Positions 1 to 6,331 of a DNA stretch of 20,532 bases are shown piece after piece. The translations under genes were made by a program, and so were the position numbers. Under the pieces are notes generated by a model. That model was not told the origin of the DNA and did no database searches. It saw only the letters and a program-made list of their open reading frames with translations. Position 1 is the first letter of the stretch, and every line of letters begins with the position of its first letter. This stretch comes from an uncultured Nocardiaceae bacterium (GTDB lineage: Bacteria; Actinomycetota; Actinomycetes; Mycobacteriales; Mycobacteriaceae). The stretch lies in the NCBI GenBank assembly GCA_936936565.1, contig CAKZIX010000141.1:1-20532 (forward strand), written 5' to 3'.

Positions 1-1
1 G

Positions 2-234
2 CAGGCGGCGGTGAAGACGGTCGCCTCTGGCGGTCTGGTGCTGGAAGTCAGCGAAAAGGTCATCGCCTCGATCACCCGCCGCGACAATCCGCAAATGGTC
101 GTCGGCATTTTCGAGCAGAAATGGAAGCCGTTGAAGGATATCCGGCCGGAAAAGGGCGAGACCTATATCGCACTCGACCGGGTTCGTGATCCCGGCAATC
201 TCGGCACCATCATCCGCACAGCGGACGCGGCTGG
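2..234 (+). CDS. RNA 2'-O-methyltransferase (SpoU/TrmH family), internal fragment
   Basis: About 77 codons of an RNA methyltransferase are visible, open at the left edge, so neither start nor end is present. The stretch DRVRDPGNLGTIIRTADAAG is the SPOUT motif 1 region of SpoU/TrmH enzymes, which methylate a ribose 2'-OH in rRNA or tRNA using SAM. The preceding residues match the small N-terminal substrate-binding part of such enzymes. The SAM-binding C-terminal knot is absent because the sequence changes to unrelated actinobacterial DNA at about 222-245. The frame stays open to 1441, but beyond the join it is antisense to the LGFP-repeat gene and is not a real protein. Base composition is lower in GC than the rest, and the protein style suggests Rhizobiales (inference). 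Which rRNA or tRNA position it modifies cannot be told. Confidence 0.75.
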
Positions 235-2454
235 TGCCTCGGCGTCGGAAGCGGCTGGCGCCTCGACATCATCGGTGTCCGGGTTCGGCGCGGCGTCGAA
301 TCGGGGTGCCGTGGGCACATCAGAGGTATCGGCATCCGGGTCGTCGAGGTCCGGTGCATCGGCGGTTTCGGGCTTGTCGCGGTCGAAGACGCCTTTGGCT
401 TTGGCGGCGGCGAGTCCGGCGGCTCCGGTGGCGGCGGCTCCGGCGGCGAGTGCGCCGGTCTTCCAGTTGAAGCCGCGATCGTCAGTGGTGTCGGAAGCGC
501 CGCCCTCGGTGGCCGACGCGTCGGGCGCCGAGATGTCCGGTGTGGACCCGCCAAGACCGTCGACATCGGTTGTGTCTGCCTGCGGCTGTGCGGAATCGGG
601 GCTGGTCGCGTTTGGGGTGTCGATGTCGCGCGGCAGGCCTGGCGTCTTCACCTCGGGCGTGGGCTCCGGGTTGTCGGTTGTGGTTTCGGCGCCGGGGATG
701 TCGGCGTCTGTGTTCGGTTCCTTGAAGGCGTCGAACGGTGGTGCCTCGGCGTCGGACACGGCCGGCGCCTCGGCGTCATCCGTATGCAGGTCCGGCGCGG
801 CGTCGAATCGGGGCGCTGCGGGCACATCAGGCGTACCGGCATCCGGGGTGTCGAGGTCCGGTTCGTCGACGCCGGGCGTAGCGACATCGGGCGTCGACGC
901 ATGGGGCGCAAAGCGTCCGGGCGCTGCGACATTCGGAGCCTGGAAGTCGGGCGCGCTGGTGTCGGGCACAGACCCGCCGGGGGTCGAAGCCTCAGATGCA
1001 CTCGGCTTCCACGCGACGTCCGGTGCCGCGGCATCTGGGGCGTCCGCCTTCGGTGCGTCGTCGTCGCGGTCGAAGGCCCCGCCCGCCTTGGCGGCGACAG
1101 CGCCCGCTCCGACAGCGGCACCACCGGCGAGTGCACCGGTCTTCCAATCGGCGCCGGCACGCGGCGTCTCGGCGGTCGGCGCGGTCGCGTCGGTCGTCGG
1201 GCGCGCGGGAGTCGGAGCGTCCTCGCCGCGCCGGCGGCGCCGCAGGAAACCGAGCAGCCACCAGAGCAGCGCCAGCAACAAGATCGCGCCGATGGCGACG
1301 GCAACGATCCACCACGGGAATCCGCCGTCGTCGTCAGCGTTGTTCGGCGCCGGCACGGCAGACGGCGCCGCTGCGGCGGCATCGCCGGGACGCGGCAACT
1401 GGACGGAACCGTTCGCGAGCTTGATGCCGCCGCTCGGGTAGACGATGGAACCGTCCGGCATCCGCACAATTCCGTCGGGCAACTCCCGCGCGCCGCTGGG
1501 CAGCTTCATGGAGCCGTCCGGGTTGCGGATCAGCCCGTTGGGATACTGCAACGAGCCATCGGGCAGCCGCTGCGCGCCCTCGGGAAGCCGAAGCGAACCG
1601 TCGGGCAGTTTGATCGAGCCATCCTGCTGGACGATCGAGCCGTCGGGTAGCCGGAACGTGCCGTCGGCGAGCTTCACCGAACCATCCGGGTACTTGACGG
1701 TGCCGTCGGGTTGGGTCACTGCGCCTTCGGGCAGTGGGGCGTTCTGGTCGGGCACGTCGAGGCCGGACAGTCGGGTGGCGAGGCCCGGCGGCACGGTCTT
1801 GAAGCCGCCGGACTGACTCCACGACAGCTGCGCGGTGCCGCCGGCGCCGCTGAACTTCTGCGTGAGCACCCCGGCGGCGTCGGTTTGCGTGGCGGTGGGC
1901 GCGCCGAGTTCGCCGGTCAGGCCGCCCAATTCGCGGTAGGCGGCGAGAATCGGGCCGCGGACCAGCCACGCACCGTTGGCCGGTGTCCAGTAGATGGTGC
2001 CGCCGCCGGGCGTCGCGAAGTCGTTGTACTTGCCGGCGCCACCCGGCAGGTCCGACTCGTCCGTGGTAGGAAATCCGACCTCGCCGGTGGGGCCACCGAG
2101 CTCGCGGTACTTCTGCAAAATGGCGCCGTACATGACGTGCGCGCCGGTAGCTGTCGAGTGATAGATGGCGCCGCCGGTGTAGGTGCGCACGGTCCCGGCG
2201 CCCACGTTGGCGGTCGCGGCGCCGGGCGTGCCGAGCGGCGTCGCGGCACCGCCGAATTCGGTGTACTTCTTGTCGATCGGATCGCTGGGGGCCGGCTGCT
2301 CGTGCATGGGCGCGTGCACCGACGGCGTCGCGGCTACCGGCGTCGCCAGGAAGATCGGCGCTGCGCATACCACGCAACCGAGGGCGACCTGCTGCGCCAG
2401 GCCGAGTGCGCGGCGACGGCGGTGGGGATTCGTACGGGATCGGTTCGACTTCAT
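163..2454 (-). CDS. LGFP-repeat, single-pass membrane envelope protein with 16 PDG heptads (3' end replaced at junction)
   Basis: The frame gives 763 residues, but only about the first 744 are native. The last ~20 are reverse-translated methyltransferase DNA, so the true C-terminus is lost. Order: Arg-rich signal peptide (1-42, ending near VAATP); three LGFP repeats (about 60-222, with cores LGTP, VGFP and LGAP); 16 contiguous heptads of consensus S-I/V-K/R-L-P-D-G (238-349); an Ala/Pro linker; a transmembrane segment (about 381-404) followed by five Arg; then a Pro/Ala/Asp-rich tail. The tail holds two copies of a WKTGALA...FDRD block and two of a DVPxAPRFDAAP block. LGFP repeats are known from cell-wall proteins of mycolate-containing actinobacteria, so the N-terminal part should sit outside the membrane with the acidic tail inside (inference). 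An AAAGGG-type ribosome site lies about 10 nt before the ATG. No enzymatic domain is recognised. Confidence 0.8.
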   Translation of the reverse strand: MKSNRSRTNPHRRRRALGLAQQVALGCVVCAAPIFLATPVAATPSVHAPMHEQPAPSDPIDKKYTEFGGAATPLGTPGAATANVGAGTVRTYTGGAIYHSTATGAHVMYGAILQKYRELGGPTGEVGFPTTDESDLPGGAGKYNDFATPGGGTIYWTPANGAWLVRGPILAAYRELGGLTGELGAPTATQTDAAGVLTQKFSGAGGTAQLSWSQSGGFKTVPPGLATRLSGLDVPDQNAPLPEGAVTQPDGTVKYPDGSVKLADGTFRLPDGSIVQQDGSIKLPDGSLRLPEGAQRLPDGSLQYPNGLIRNPDGSMKLPSGARELPDGIVRMPDGSIVYPSGGIKLANGSVQLPRPGDAAAAAPSAVPAPNNADDDGGFPWWIVAVAIGAILLLALLWWLLGFLRRRRRGEDAPTPARPTTDATAPTAETPRAGADWKTGALAGGAAVGAGAVAAKAGGAFDRDDDAPKADAPDAAAPDVAWKPSASEASTPGGSVPDTSAPDFQAPNVAAPGRFAPHASTPDVATPGVDEPDLDTPDAGTPDVPAAPRFDAAPDLHTDDAEAPAVSDAEAPPFDAFKEPNTDADIPGAETTTDNPEPTPEVKTPGLPRDIDTPNATSPDSAQPQADTTDVDGLGGSTPDISAPDASATEGGASDTTDDRGFNWKTGALAAGAAATGAAGLAAAKAKGVFDRDKPETADAPDLDDPDADTSDVPTAPRFDAAPNPDTDDVEAPAASDAEAPAASAVRMMVPRLPGSRTRSSAI
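222..245. other. Probable chimeric junction 1 (alphaproteobacterial / Nocardia-like)
   Basis: On the left the plus-strand frame is a clean SpoU methyltransferase. On the right the minus-strand frame is the repetitive tail of an LGFP-repeat protein. The stretch GGTGCCTCGGCGTCGGA at the join also occurs around 739-755 inside the same LGFP gene, in a paralogous tail repeat. It also fits the AGAS residues expected after the SpoU motif. The exact join is therefore blurred by microhomology. This is an inference from protein content; no read data were seen. Confidence 0.75.
232..828 (-). repeat. Long-period duplication in the tail of the LGFP gene
   Basis: The segments at 739-828 and 232-321 encode near-identical DVPxAPRFDAAP...TDDxEAPAxSDAEAP blocks. 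The segment at 379-465 likewise repeats one at 1063-1146 (WKTGALAxGAA...FDRD). A unit of roughly 500-680 bp therefore seems duplicated within the cytoplasmic tail. Further copies may have followed past the junction at 222-245. Confidence 0.7.
1408..1743 (-). repeat. 16 x 21-bp tandem coding repeat (PDG heptads)
   Basis: Sixteen uninterrupted 7-residue units encode residues 238-349 of the LGFP protein, starting NAPLPEG, AVTQPDG, TVKYPDG, SVKLADG and ending GIKLANG. G at position 7 is invariant, P at 5 and D/N/E at 6 are nearly so, and K/R is frequent at 3. The 21-bp period is also visible in DNA, but copies are diverged. The regularity suggests a repeated turn/short-strand fold or a rigid stalk between the LGFP head and the membrane; that is inference. 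Confidence 0.85.
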
Positions 2455-2758
2455 ATCGGAAGCACCCTTTGGGAGTCATCGGTCGACGGCGAGAAATCGT
2501 GTACGGCGTGCTACTGCCCGGAACGGGCGCAAGCAAAACATGGGACGCGCCGTTGCCGGGATAAATTGAGCGACATTTGCGCGGTGTTTACCGGCTCGTA
2601 TCGATCAGACGCCGGTTCGACGGCCGGCTTGCCCGTCGACCACGGCAGGTCGATGCCCTTGGGGGCGCAAGCCGGATCTTTTCGGGGCAGCGTACGAACC
2701 TGCGCATCCATACCATCCAGTACGCACACGAAGGACTTGTGCTGGAAGGAATCTCGAG
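2455..2758. other. 304-bp divergent intergenic region
   Basis: Lies between the minus-strand LGFP gene and the plus-strand small secreted protein gene. It is less GC-rich than its surroundings around 2530-2590. It should hold both promoters. I see one credible promoter for the LGFP gene (2508-2536) but no convincing -35/-10 pair for the plus-strand gene. Short open frames here lack coding character. Confidence 0.6.
2508..2536 (-). promoter_or_regulatory. Candidate sigma-70-type promoter of the LGFP gene
   Basis: On the minus strand, TTGCTT (2536-2531) and TAGCAC (2513-2508) are separated by 17 bp. Transcription would start near 2501, giving a leader of about 45 nt before the ATG. Sequence match only. 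Confidence 0.35.
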
Positions 2759-2989
2759 ATGTCTGTATCTGGTCGCCGGGCTCGCGCCGGGCTTGTTGTT
2801 GCTGGGCTCGTCGCGCTCGGAATGTCCATCGGGGGTCCGGCGCAAGCGGCGCCGACCACCACCGCCGCTGCGACTCCCATCGGCGGCTACTGCTTCGATC
2901 CGAACACCAGCGAGCCGCGCTGGGCATCGTGCATCTACGAATTCGTCAAGTTGATCACGTCGGGCAGCGCATCGGGCTCAGGTTCCTGA
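2759..2989 (+). CDS. Small secreted protein with two cysteines, unknown function
   Basis: 76 residues: an Arg-containing n-region, a hydrophobic core (about residues 11-24) and a cleavage site after GGPAQA at about residue 30. This leaves a mature peptide of about 46 residues. The mature part has two Cys (in GGYCFDP and WASCIYEF) that could form one disulfide, and ends in a Ser/Gly-rich tail. AAGGAA lies about 8 nt before the ATG, and the gene ends inside a terminator hairpin, so it looks like a complete monocistronic unit. Secretion is supported by sequence; function is not known to me. Small exported proteins of this kind are common and poorly characterised in Nocardia and mycobacteria. Confidence 0.65.
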   Translation: MSVSGRRARAGLVVAGLVALGMSIGGPAQAAPTTTAAATPIGGYCFDPNTSEPRWASCIYEFVKLITSGSASGSGS

Positions 2990-2994
2990 GCCCG
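2973..2994 (+). terminator. Hairpin overlapping the stop codon of the small secreted protein gene
   Basis: CGGGCTCAGG (2973-2982) pairs with CCTGAGCCCG (2985-2994), with the TGA stop inside the right arm. No U-tract follows, as is common for high-GC actinobacterial terminators. Confidence 0.5.
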
Positions 2995-2997
2995 GCG

Positions 2998-3025
2998 GAC
3001 GCCCAGGCTTTCCGGCCTGGGCGTC
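2998..3025. terminator. Bidirectional terminator between the small secreted gene and phoR
   Basis: A perfect 11-bp stem GACGCCCAGGC (2998-3008) / GCCTGGGCGTC (3015-3025) with a 6-nt loop TTTCCG. It sits between the convergent ends of the plus-strand small gene and minus-strand phoR, so it can serve both. Confidence 0.7.
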
Positions 3026-3102
3026 GGCCCCGTGTCATGCCGGATCTTCCTGTGCGTCGCCTGCCCGGAGTGGAGTGGAAAGCTGTTGCGTGACAGCGAA
3101 AG

Positions 3103-4503
3103 TCAGGAAACCCCGTCGCGGGGCAGTCGGACTGCGAAGGTGGTGCCCGCGCCGGGCTCGCTGTGCACGGTGACGGTACCGCGATGCGCGGTCACCAGGG
3201 CCGCCACGATGGACAGGCCGAGCCCCGTGCCGCCGCTGCCGCGGTTGCGCGAGGCGTCGGCGCGGTAGAAGCGCTCGAAGATCCGCTCGGCATCTTCGGG
3301 TGCCATACCCGGCCCGGTATCGCTCACTTCGAGTACGGCGGCGTCGTTGTCGGTGCCGACGCGCACGGTGACGGTTGCGCTTTCCGGGGTGTGCTGCAGA
3401 GCGTTGCCGACGAGGTTCGACACCACTTGCCGCAGGCGCGCCGCATCGCCGAGCACTTCCGGAACACCGGGACCGGGTCGCACCTCGAGATCGATCGTGC
3501 GTTGTGGCGCAACGGCTCTCGCGTCGTGCACGGCGTCGGTGGCCACGGCCAGCAGATCGACGGGCGCGCGTTCGAGTGGTCGCTGTGCGTCCAGTCGCGC
3601 CAGCATCAGCAGGTCCTCGATGAGCACGCCCATGCGTCCGGATTCGCTTTCGATGCGGTTCATCACGAGGTCGACATCGGTGGTCGCGCCCTGCCGGTAC
3701 AGTTCGGCGAAACCGCGGATTGTGGTTACGGGAGTGCGCAATTCGTGGCTGGCGTCGGCAACGAAGCGGCGCATCTTGTCTTCCGAGCGCCGCGCCGACG
3801 CCTCCGAGGCGGCTGTCGCGGCGAAGGCCCGTTGGATCTGCGCGAGCATGCCGTTCAGCGCGATGGAGAGCCGGTCGACTTCGGTTCGGTTGCCGCGCAC
3901 CGGAACCCGGCGATGCAGATCCCCGGCGGCGATGGCCGCGGCGGTCTGCTCGACTTCCTGCAACGGGCGCAGGCTGCGCCGGACGACGAGATAGCCGACC
4001 ACCGCCAGCGCCACCAGCAACGCGATGCCGATGCCGAGTTGCAGCACGATCAACCGGTCGACGGCGGCCTCGTTGTCGGACAACTTCACCGCCAGGGTGG
4101 TGCTGCCGTTCGCGTTCGTCGTCGTGAGCACACGCCAGTGCGGGCCCGAATCATCAACGGAATCAACGGTTGTGGGTACGTTTGCCGGGGTCGTCGGCAG
4201 ATTCGGGATGGCCGTGCCGTCGTTGACGATCAGGTGCCGTCCGTCGGGGCCGAGGATCTTGACGAAGAACAGCGTCGGCGGCCGGTTGGGCGCGGGCGCG
4301 TCCGGTGGCGGCAGGGGGCGGCCGGCTCGGGGCTTGGCCCAACTGGCGGCAGCCTCACCGAGTTGCTGATCGGTCCGATCCAGCAGGGACCGTTCGAACG
4401 CCGAGGTGACCGCGATGCCCGAGGCAGCCAGACCGAGCGCGGCCATCGACACCAGCGCCGCAACCAGCGTGAACCGCAGCGGAATTCCGGAAAGGCGGTG
4501 CAT
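3103..4503 (-). CDS. phoR: Sensor histidine kinase PhoR
   Basis: 466 residues, close to the 485 of M. tuberculosis PhoR as I recall it. Layout: TM1 (about 10-33), an extracytoplasmic sensor of about 115 residues rich in Pro and Thr, TM2 (about 150-174), HAMP (175-228), a dimerisation/phosphoacceptor domain with His253 in ASHELRTP, then an ATPase domain. The latter has N-box Asn363/Asn367, G1 box DTGPGM (395-400) and G2 box GGTGLGLSIV (424-433), so all catalytic motifs are present. Blocks such as TTIRGFAELYRQGA and LSIALNGMLAQIQRA match my memory of mycobacterial PhoR. It phosphorylates PhoP in response to an envelope or acidity-related cue in mycobacteria; the cue here is unknown. The start lies 1 nt after the phoP stop, so the pair is one transcript, phoP first. 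Confidence 0.8.
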   Translation of the reverse strand: MHRLSGIPLRFTLVAALVSMAALGLAASGIAVTSAFERSLLDRTDQQLGEAAASWAKPRAGRPLPPPDAPAPNRPPTLFFVKILGPDGRHLIVNDGTAIPNLPTTPANVPTTVDSVDDSGPHWRVLTTTNANGSTTLAVKLSDNEAAVDRLIVLQLGIGIALLVALAVVGYLVVRRSLRPLQEVEQTAAAIAAGDLHRRVPVRGNRTEVDRLSIALNGMLAQIQRAFAATAASEASARRSEDKMRRFVADASHELRTPVTTIRGFAELYRQGATTDVDLVMNRIESESGRMGVLIEDLLMLARLDAQRPLERAPVDLLAVATDAVHDARAVAPQRTIDLEVRPGPGVPEVLGDAARLRQVVSNLVGNALQHTPESATVTVRVGTDNDAAVLEVSDTGPGMAPEDAERIFERFYRADASRNRGSGGTGLGLSIVAALVTAHRGTVTVHSEPGAGTTFAVRLPRDGVS

Positions 4504-4504
4504 G

Positions 4505-5221
4505 TCAGCGAGGTTCGCGCATGACGTACCCGACGCCGCGCAACGTGTGGATCAGCCGCCGCTCGCCGGTGTCGACCTTGCGGCGCAGGTACGACACGTA
4601 GCTCTCGACGACACCGACCTCGCCGCCGAAGTCGTAGCGCCACACGTGATCCAGGATGCGTGGCTTGGACAGTACGGTGCCCGCGTTGACCATGAAGTAC
4701 CGCAGCAGCGTGAATTCGGTGGGGGACAACGACACCGGTTCCCCCGCCTTCCACACCTCGTGCGTGTCGTCGTCGAGTTCGATGTCCGCGAAGGAGATTC
4801 GCGAGGCGGTCGCGGCCGGCGCGGTCCGGCCCGCCCGCCGCAGGATCACGCGCAGCCGGGCCACCACCTCCTCGAGGCTGAACGGTTTGGTGATGTAGTC
4901 GTCGGCGCCGAGGGTGAGGCCGGTGATCTTGTCGTGGAGTTCGTCGCGGGCCGTGAGGAACAGCACGGGCGCATCGACGCCGTCGGCCCGCAGCCGCCGC
5001 AGCAGTCCGAAACCGTCCATGCCGGGCATCATCACGTCGACGATCAGGGCGTCGGGCCGGAACTTGCGTGCTCGATCCAAGCCCTCGGCCCCGTTGCTCG
5101 CCGATTCGACTTCGAAACCCTGGAAGCGCAGGCTGACGGTGACCAGTTCGACGATCATCGGTTCGTCGTCGACGACGAGGATGCGGGCCTCCGGTGCGCG
5201 GCTGTCGGGCAGTGTGCTCAC
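4505..5221 (-). CDS. phoP: Response regulator PhoP (OmpR/PhoB family)
   Basis: 238 residues from a GTG start (VSTLPDSR). The frame extends further upstream, but that part crosses the promoter and is not conserved. The receiver domain has the acidic pair in VVDDEP, the phospho-acceptor Asp in LIVDVMMPGMDG, the Thr in FLTARDE and the Lys in YITKPFSLEE. The C-terminal winged helix carries SPTEFTLLRYFMVNAG and VVESYVSYLRRKVDTGE, and the protein ends HTLRGVGYVMREPR. This is very close to the M. tuberculosis PhoP sequence as I recall it. In mycobacteria PhoP controls surface-lipid, secretion and acid-response genes. AAGG lies about 9 nt upstream of the GTG. A PhoP-type box at 5266-5283 suggests autoregulation. 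Direct targets in this organism are unknown. Confidence 0.85.
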   Translation of the reverse strand: MSTLPDSRAPEARILVVDDEPMIVELVTVSLRFQGFEVESASNGAEGLDRARKFRPDALIVDVMMPGMDGFGLLRRLRADGVDAPVLFLTARDELHDKITGLTLGADDYITKPFSLEEVVARLRVILRRAGRTAPAATASRISFADIELDDDTHEVWKAGEPVSLSPTEFTLLRYFMVNAGTVLSKPRILDHVWRYDFGGEVGVVESYVSYLRRKVDTGERRLIHTLRGVGYVMREPR

Positions 5222-5265
5222 CCGTACTACCTTGCGCCGTCCGGCTCGGAGCGCGCTGGGGGATT

Positions 5266-5283
5266 CCTGCGAGTTTCCTGTGA
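5266..5283 (-). promoter_or_regulatory. Candidate PhoP box upstream of phoP
   Basis: On the minus strand TCACAGG-AAAC-TCGCAGG is a direct repeat of 7 bp with a 4-bp spacer (11-bp period). It matches the M. tuberculosis PhoP consensus (TCACAGC, N4, TCACAGC) at 11 of 14 positions. It lies about 45 bp before the phoP GTG, where an autoregulatory site would be expected. Confidence 0.6.
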
Positions 5284-5297
5284 ACGACGTAGGGATC

Positions 5298-5335
5298 GTT
5301 GCTAAAAGCAACTGACAATCGTTATCGTATGGCCC
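5298..5335 (+). promoter_or_regulatory. Candidate leaderless promoter with two overlapping palindromes
   Basis: TTGCTA (5299-5304) and TATCGT (5323-5328) are spaced by 18 bp and predict a start at about 5335-5336, i.e. at the ATG of the downstream gene, which has no ribosome site. GTTGCT-AAA-AGCAAC (5298-5312) is a perfect palindrome over the -35. TGACAATCGTTATCG (5313-5327) is an imperfect palindrome over the -10 that resembles Fur/Zur-family boxes. Sequence match only. Confidence 0.45.
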
Positions 5336-5713
5336 ATGTCACTCGACGTATCCCCAGAACTGTTGCAGAAGGCCCAGCTCGGCGCCGTGGAGGATGCCGA
5401 ATTCATCGATTGTGTGCGCACGTCGCTGCCGTACGCGTGGCAGGTTGTGAGCACGGTCGCGACCGCTGCCAGCGTGGACGGTTTCGCCGACGACGAGACC
5501 CCGCCGCCCACGGAAGCCGAACGGGGACAACTGCTTCGGGCGTTCGCGTCGAACGCGATCCGGGGCGCCCTGGAGCGGCACTTCGGGGTGAGCCTGGCGT
5601 TCCAGAACTGCCACCGTGTGGCGGCCTTCGCCGAACGCGATGTCCGCTTCGATACGTTCGTTTCGACGCGCGCGCAACTGCTCAATCAGTCTCCGGAACT
5701 GCGCAACTGCTGA
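5336..5713 (+). CDS. SCO5389-family conserved actinobacterial protein
   Basis: 125 residues beginning MSLDVSPELLQKAQLG and carrying the blocks FIDCVRTSLPYAW and GALERHFGVSLAFQNCHRVA. These are hallmarks, as I recall them, of the SCO5389 family, which is conserved across actinobacteria and of unknown biochemical function. No signal peptide or membrane segment is seen, so it is probably cytosolic. Three Cys (in FIDCVRT, FQNCHRV and the C-terminal RNC) and one His (in NCHR) are present; a metal role is possible but unproven. There is no Shine-Dalgarno sequence before the ATG, consistent with a leaderless mRNA from the promoter at 5298-5335. The gene is divergent from phoP across 114 bp and is followed by a convergent GNAT gene. 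Confidence 0.7.
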   Translation: MSLDVSPELLQKAQLGAVEDAEFIDCVRTSLPYAWQVVSTVATAASVDGFADDETPPPTEAERGQLLRAFASNAIRGALERHFGVSLAFQNCHRVAAFAERDVRFDTFVSTRAQLLNQSPELRNC

Positions 5714-5752
5714 CCGCGCTGCCGCGCCGGCCCGTCGGTCGGTGCGGCAGCC

Positions 5753-6331
5753 CTACCCGGTGGCCGGAACCGCGGAACCGCTGGCGCGGCCGGCCAATCG
5801 CAAGATCAACGCGTCGAAGGTGGGTGCGTCCGGCCACGCCGGAGTGAGCGTGCCCACGCGGCGCCAACCCCAGCGCCGGTACGCGCGATAGGCCCGCACG
5901 TTCTCCGGGTTCACCAACAACGTGGAGCGGGATTCGCCACGGCGAGAGAGCAATTCGTCGTGCAGCGCGTGCGCCAGCCCGCGGCCGGTGTAGTGCTGGG
6001 CAACCATGATCTCGCTCAGCGCGAAGGTGCGGGCGCCGTCCTCGGTGATGTCGAACGGACCGTCGGGGACGAATCCTTCCCACCACCGCGATGTCGGCTG
6101 CAGTGGCCAGCCCCACGTCTGTGCGATCGGGATGCCGCCGTTGTAGGCGATGACCAGTTCCAGCCCGGGCGCGCGAGTGTATGCGTCGAACCGTTGCATG
6201 AACGGGCCGGGTTGTTCGAACGGATCGCCCGACGCGATGGCTTCCGCGTACGACGCGCGGTAGATCGCCTCGACGGCGACGCGCGCCTTGCGGGCGGCGG
6301 CGCCGTCCATTCGGACGAACCGGGGTTTCAT
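5753..6331 (-). CDS. GNAT-family N-acetyltransferase
   Basis: 192 residues. The acetyl-CoA-binding motif A is visible as LSEIMVAQHYTGRGLAHALH (R/Q-x-x-G-x-G/A type loop, TGRGLA), followed by the typical motif B region LLVNPENVRAYRAYRRWGWR, where residues after the Asn form the usual helix. This is the classical GNAT C-terminal half. The N-terminal half (FDAYTRAPGLELVIAYNGG) fits the mixed beta sheet. The substrate cannot be inferred. Its ATG overlaps the TAA of the upstream XRE gene (TAATG), so the two are translationally coupled, and the regulator may control the enzyme (inference). Confidence 0.75.
   Translation of the reverse strand: MKPRFVRMDGAAARKARVAVEAIYRASYAEAIASGDPFEQPGPFMQRFDAYTRAPGLELVIAYNGGIPIAQTWGWPLQPTSRWWEGFVPDGPFDITEDGARTFALSEIMVAQHYTGRGLAHALHDELLSRRGESRSTLLVNPENVRAYRAYRRWGWRRVGTLTPAWPDAPTFDALILRLAGRASGSAVPATG

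Noticed and set aside
11..1441. Continuous plus-strand frame of 476 codons joining the methyltransferase fragment to Ser/Ala/Gly-rich sequence
   Set aside because: Beyond about 240 it is antisense to the LGFP gene, whose minus-strand frame has recognisable domains; the fusion exists only because of the junction.
1408..1743. 21-bp periodic repeats considered as a CRISPR or VNTR array
   Set aside because: No spacer-repeat pattern; the period is three times seven codons in frame with a clear heptad protein pattern.
5222..5311. Upstream extension of phoP to 5311
   Set aside because: It would translate the PhoP box and promoter; the GTG at 5221 gives normal family length.
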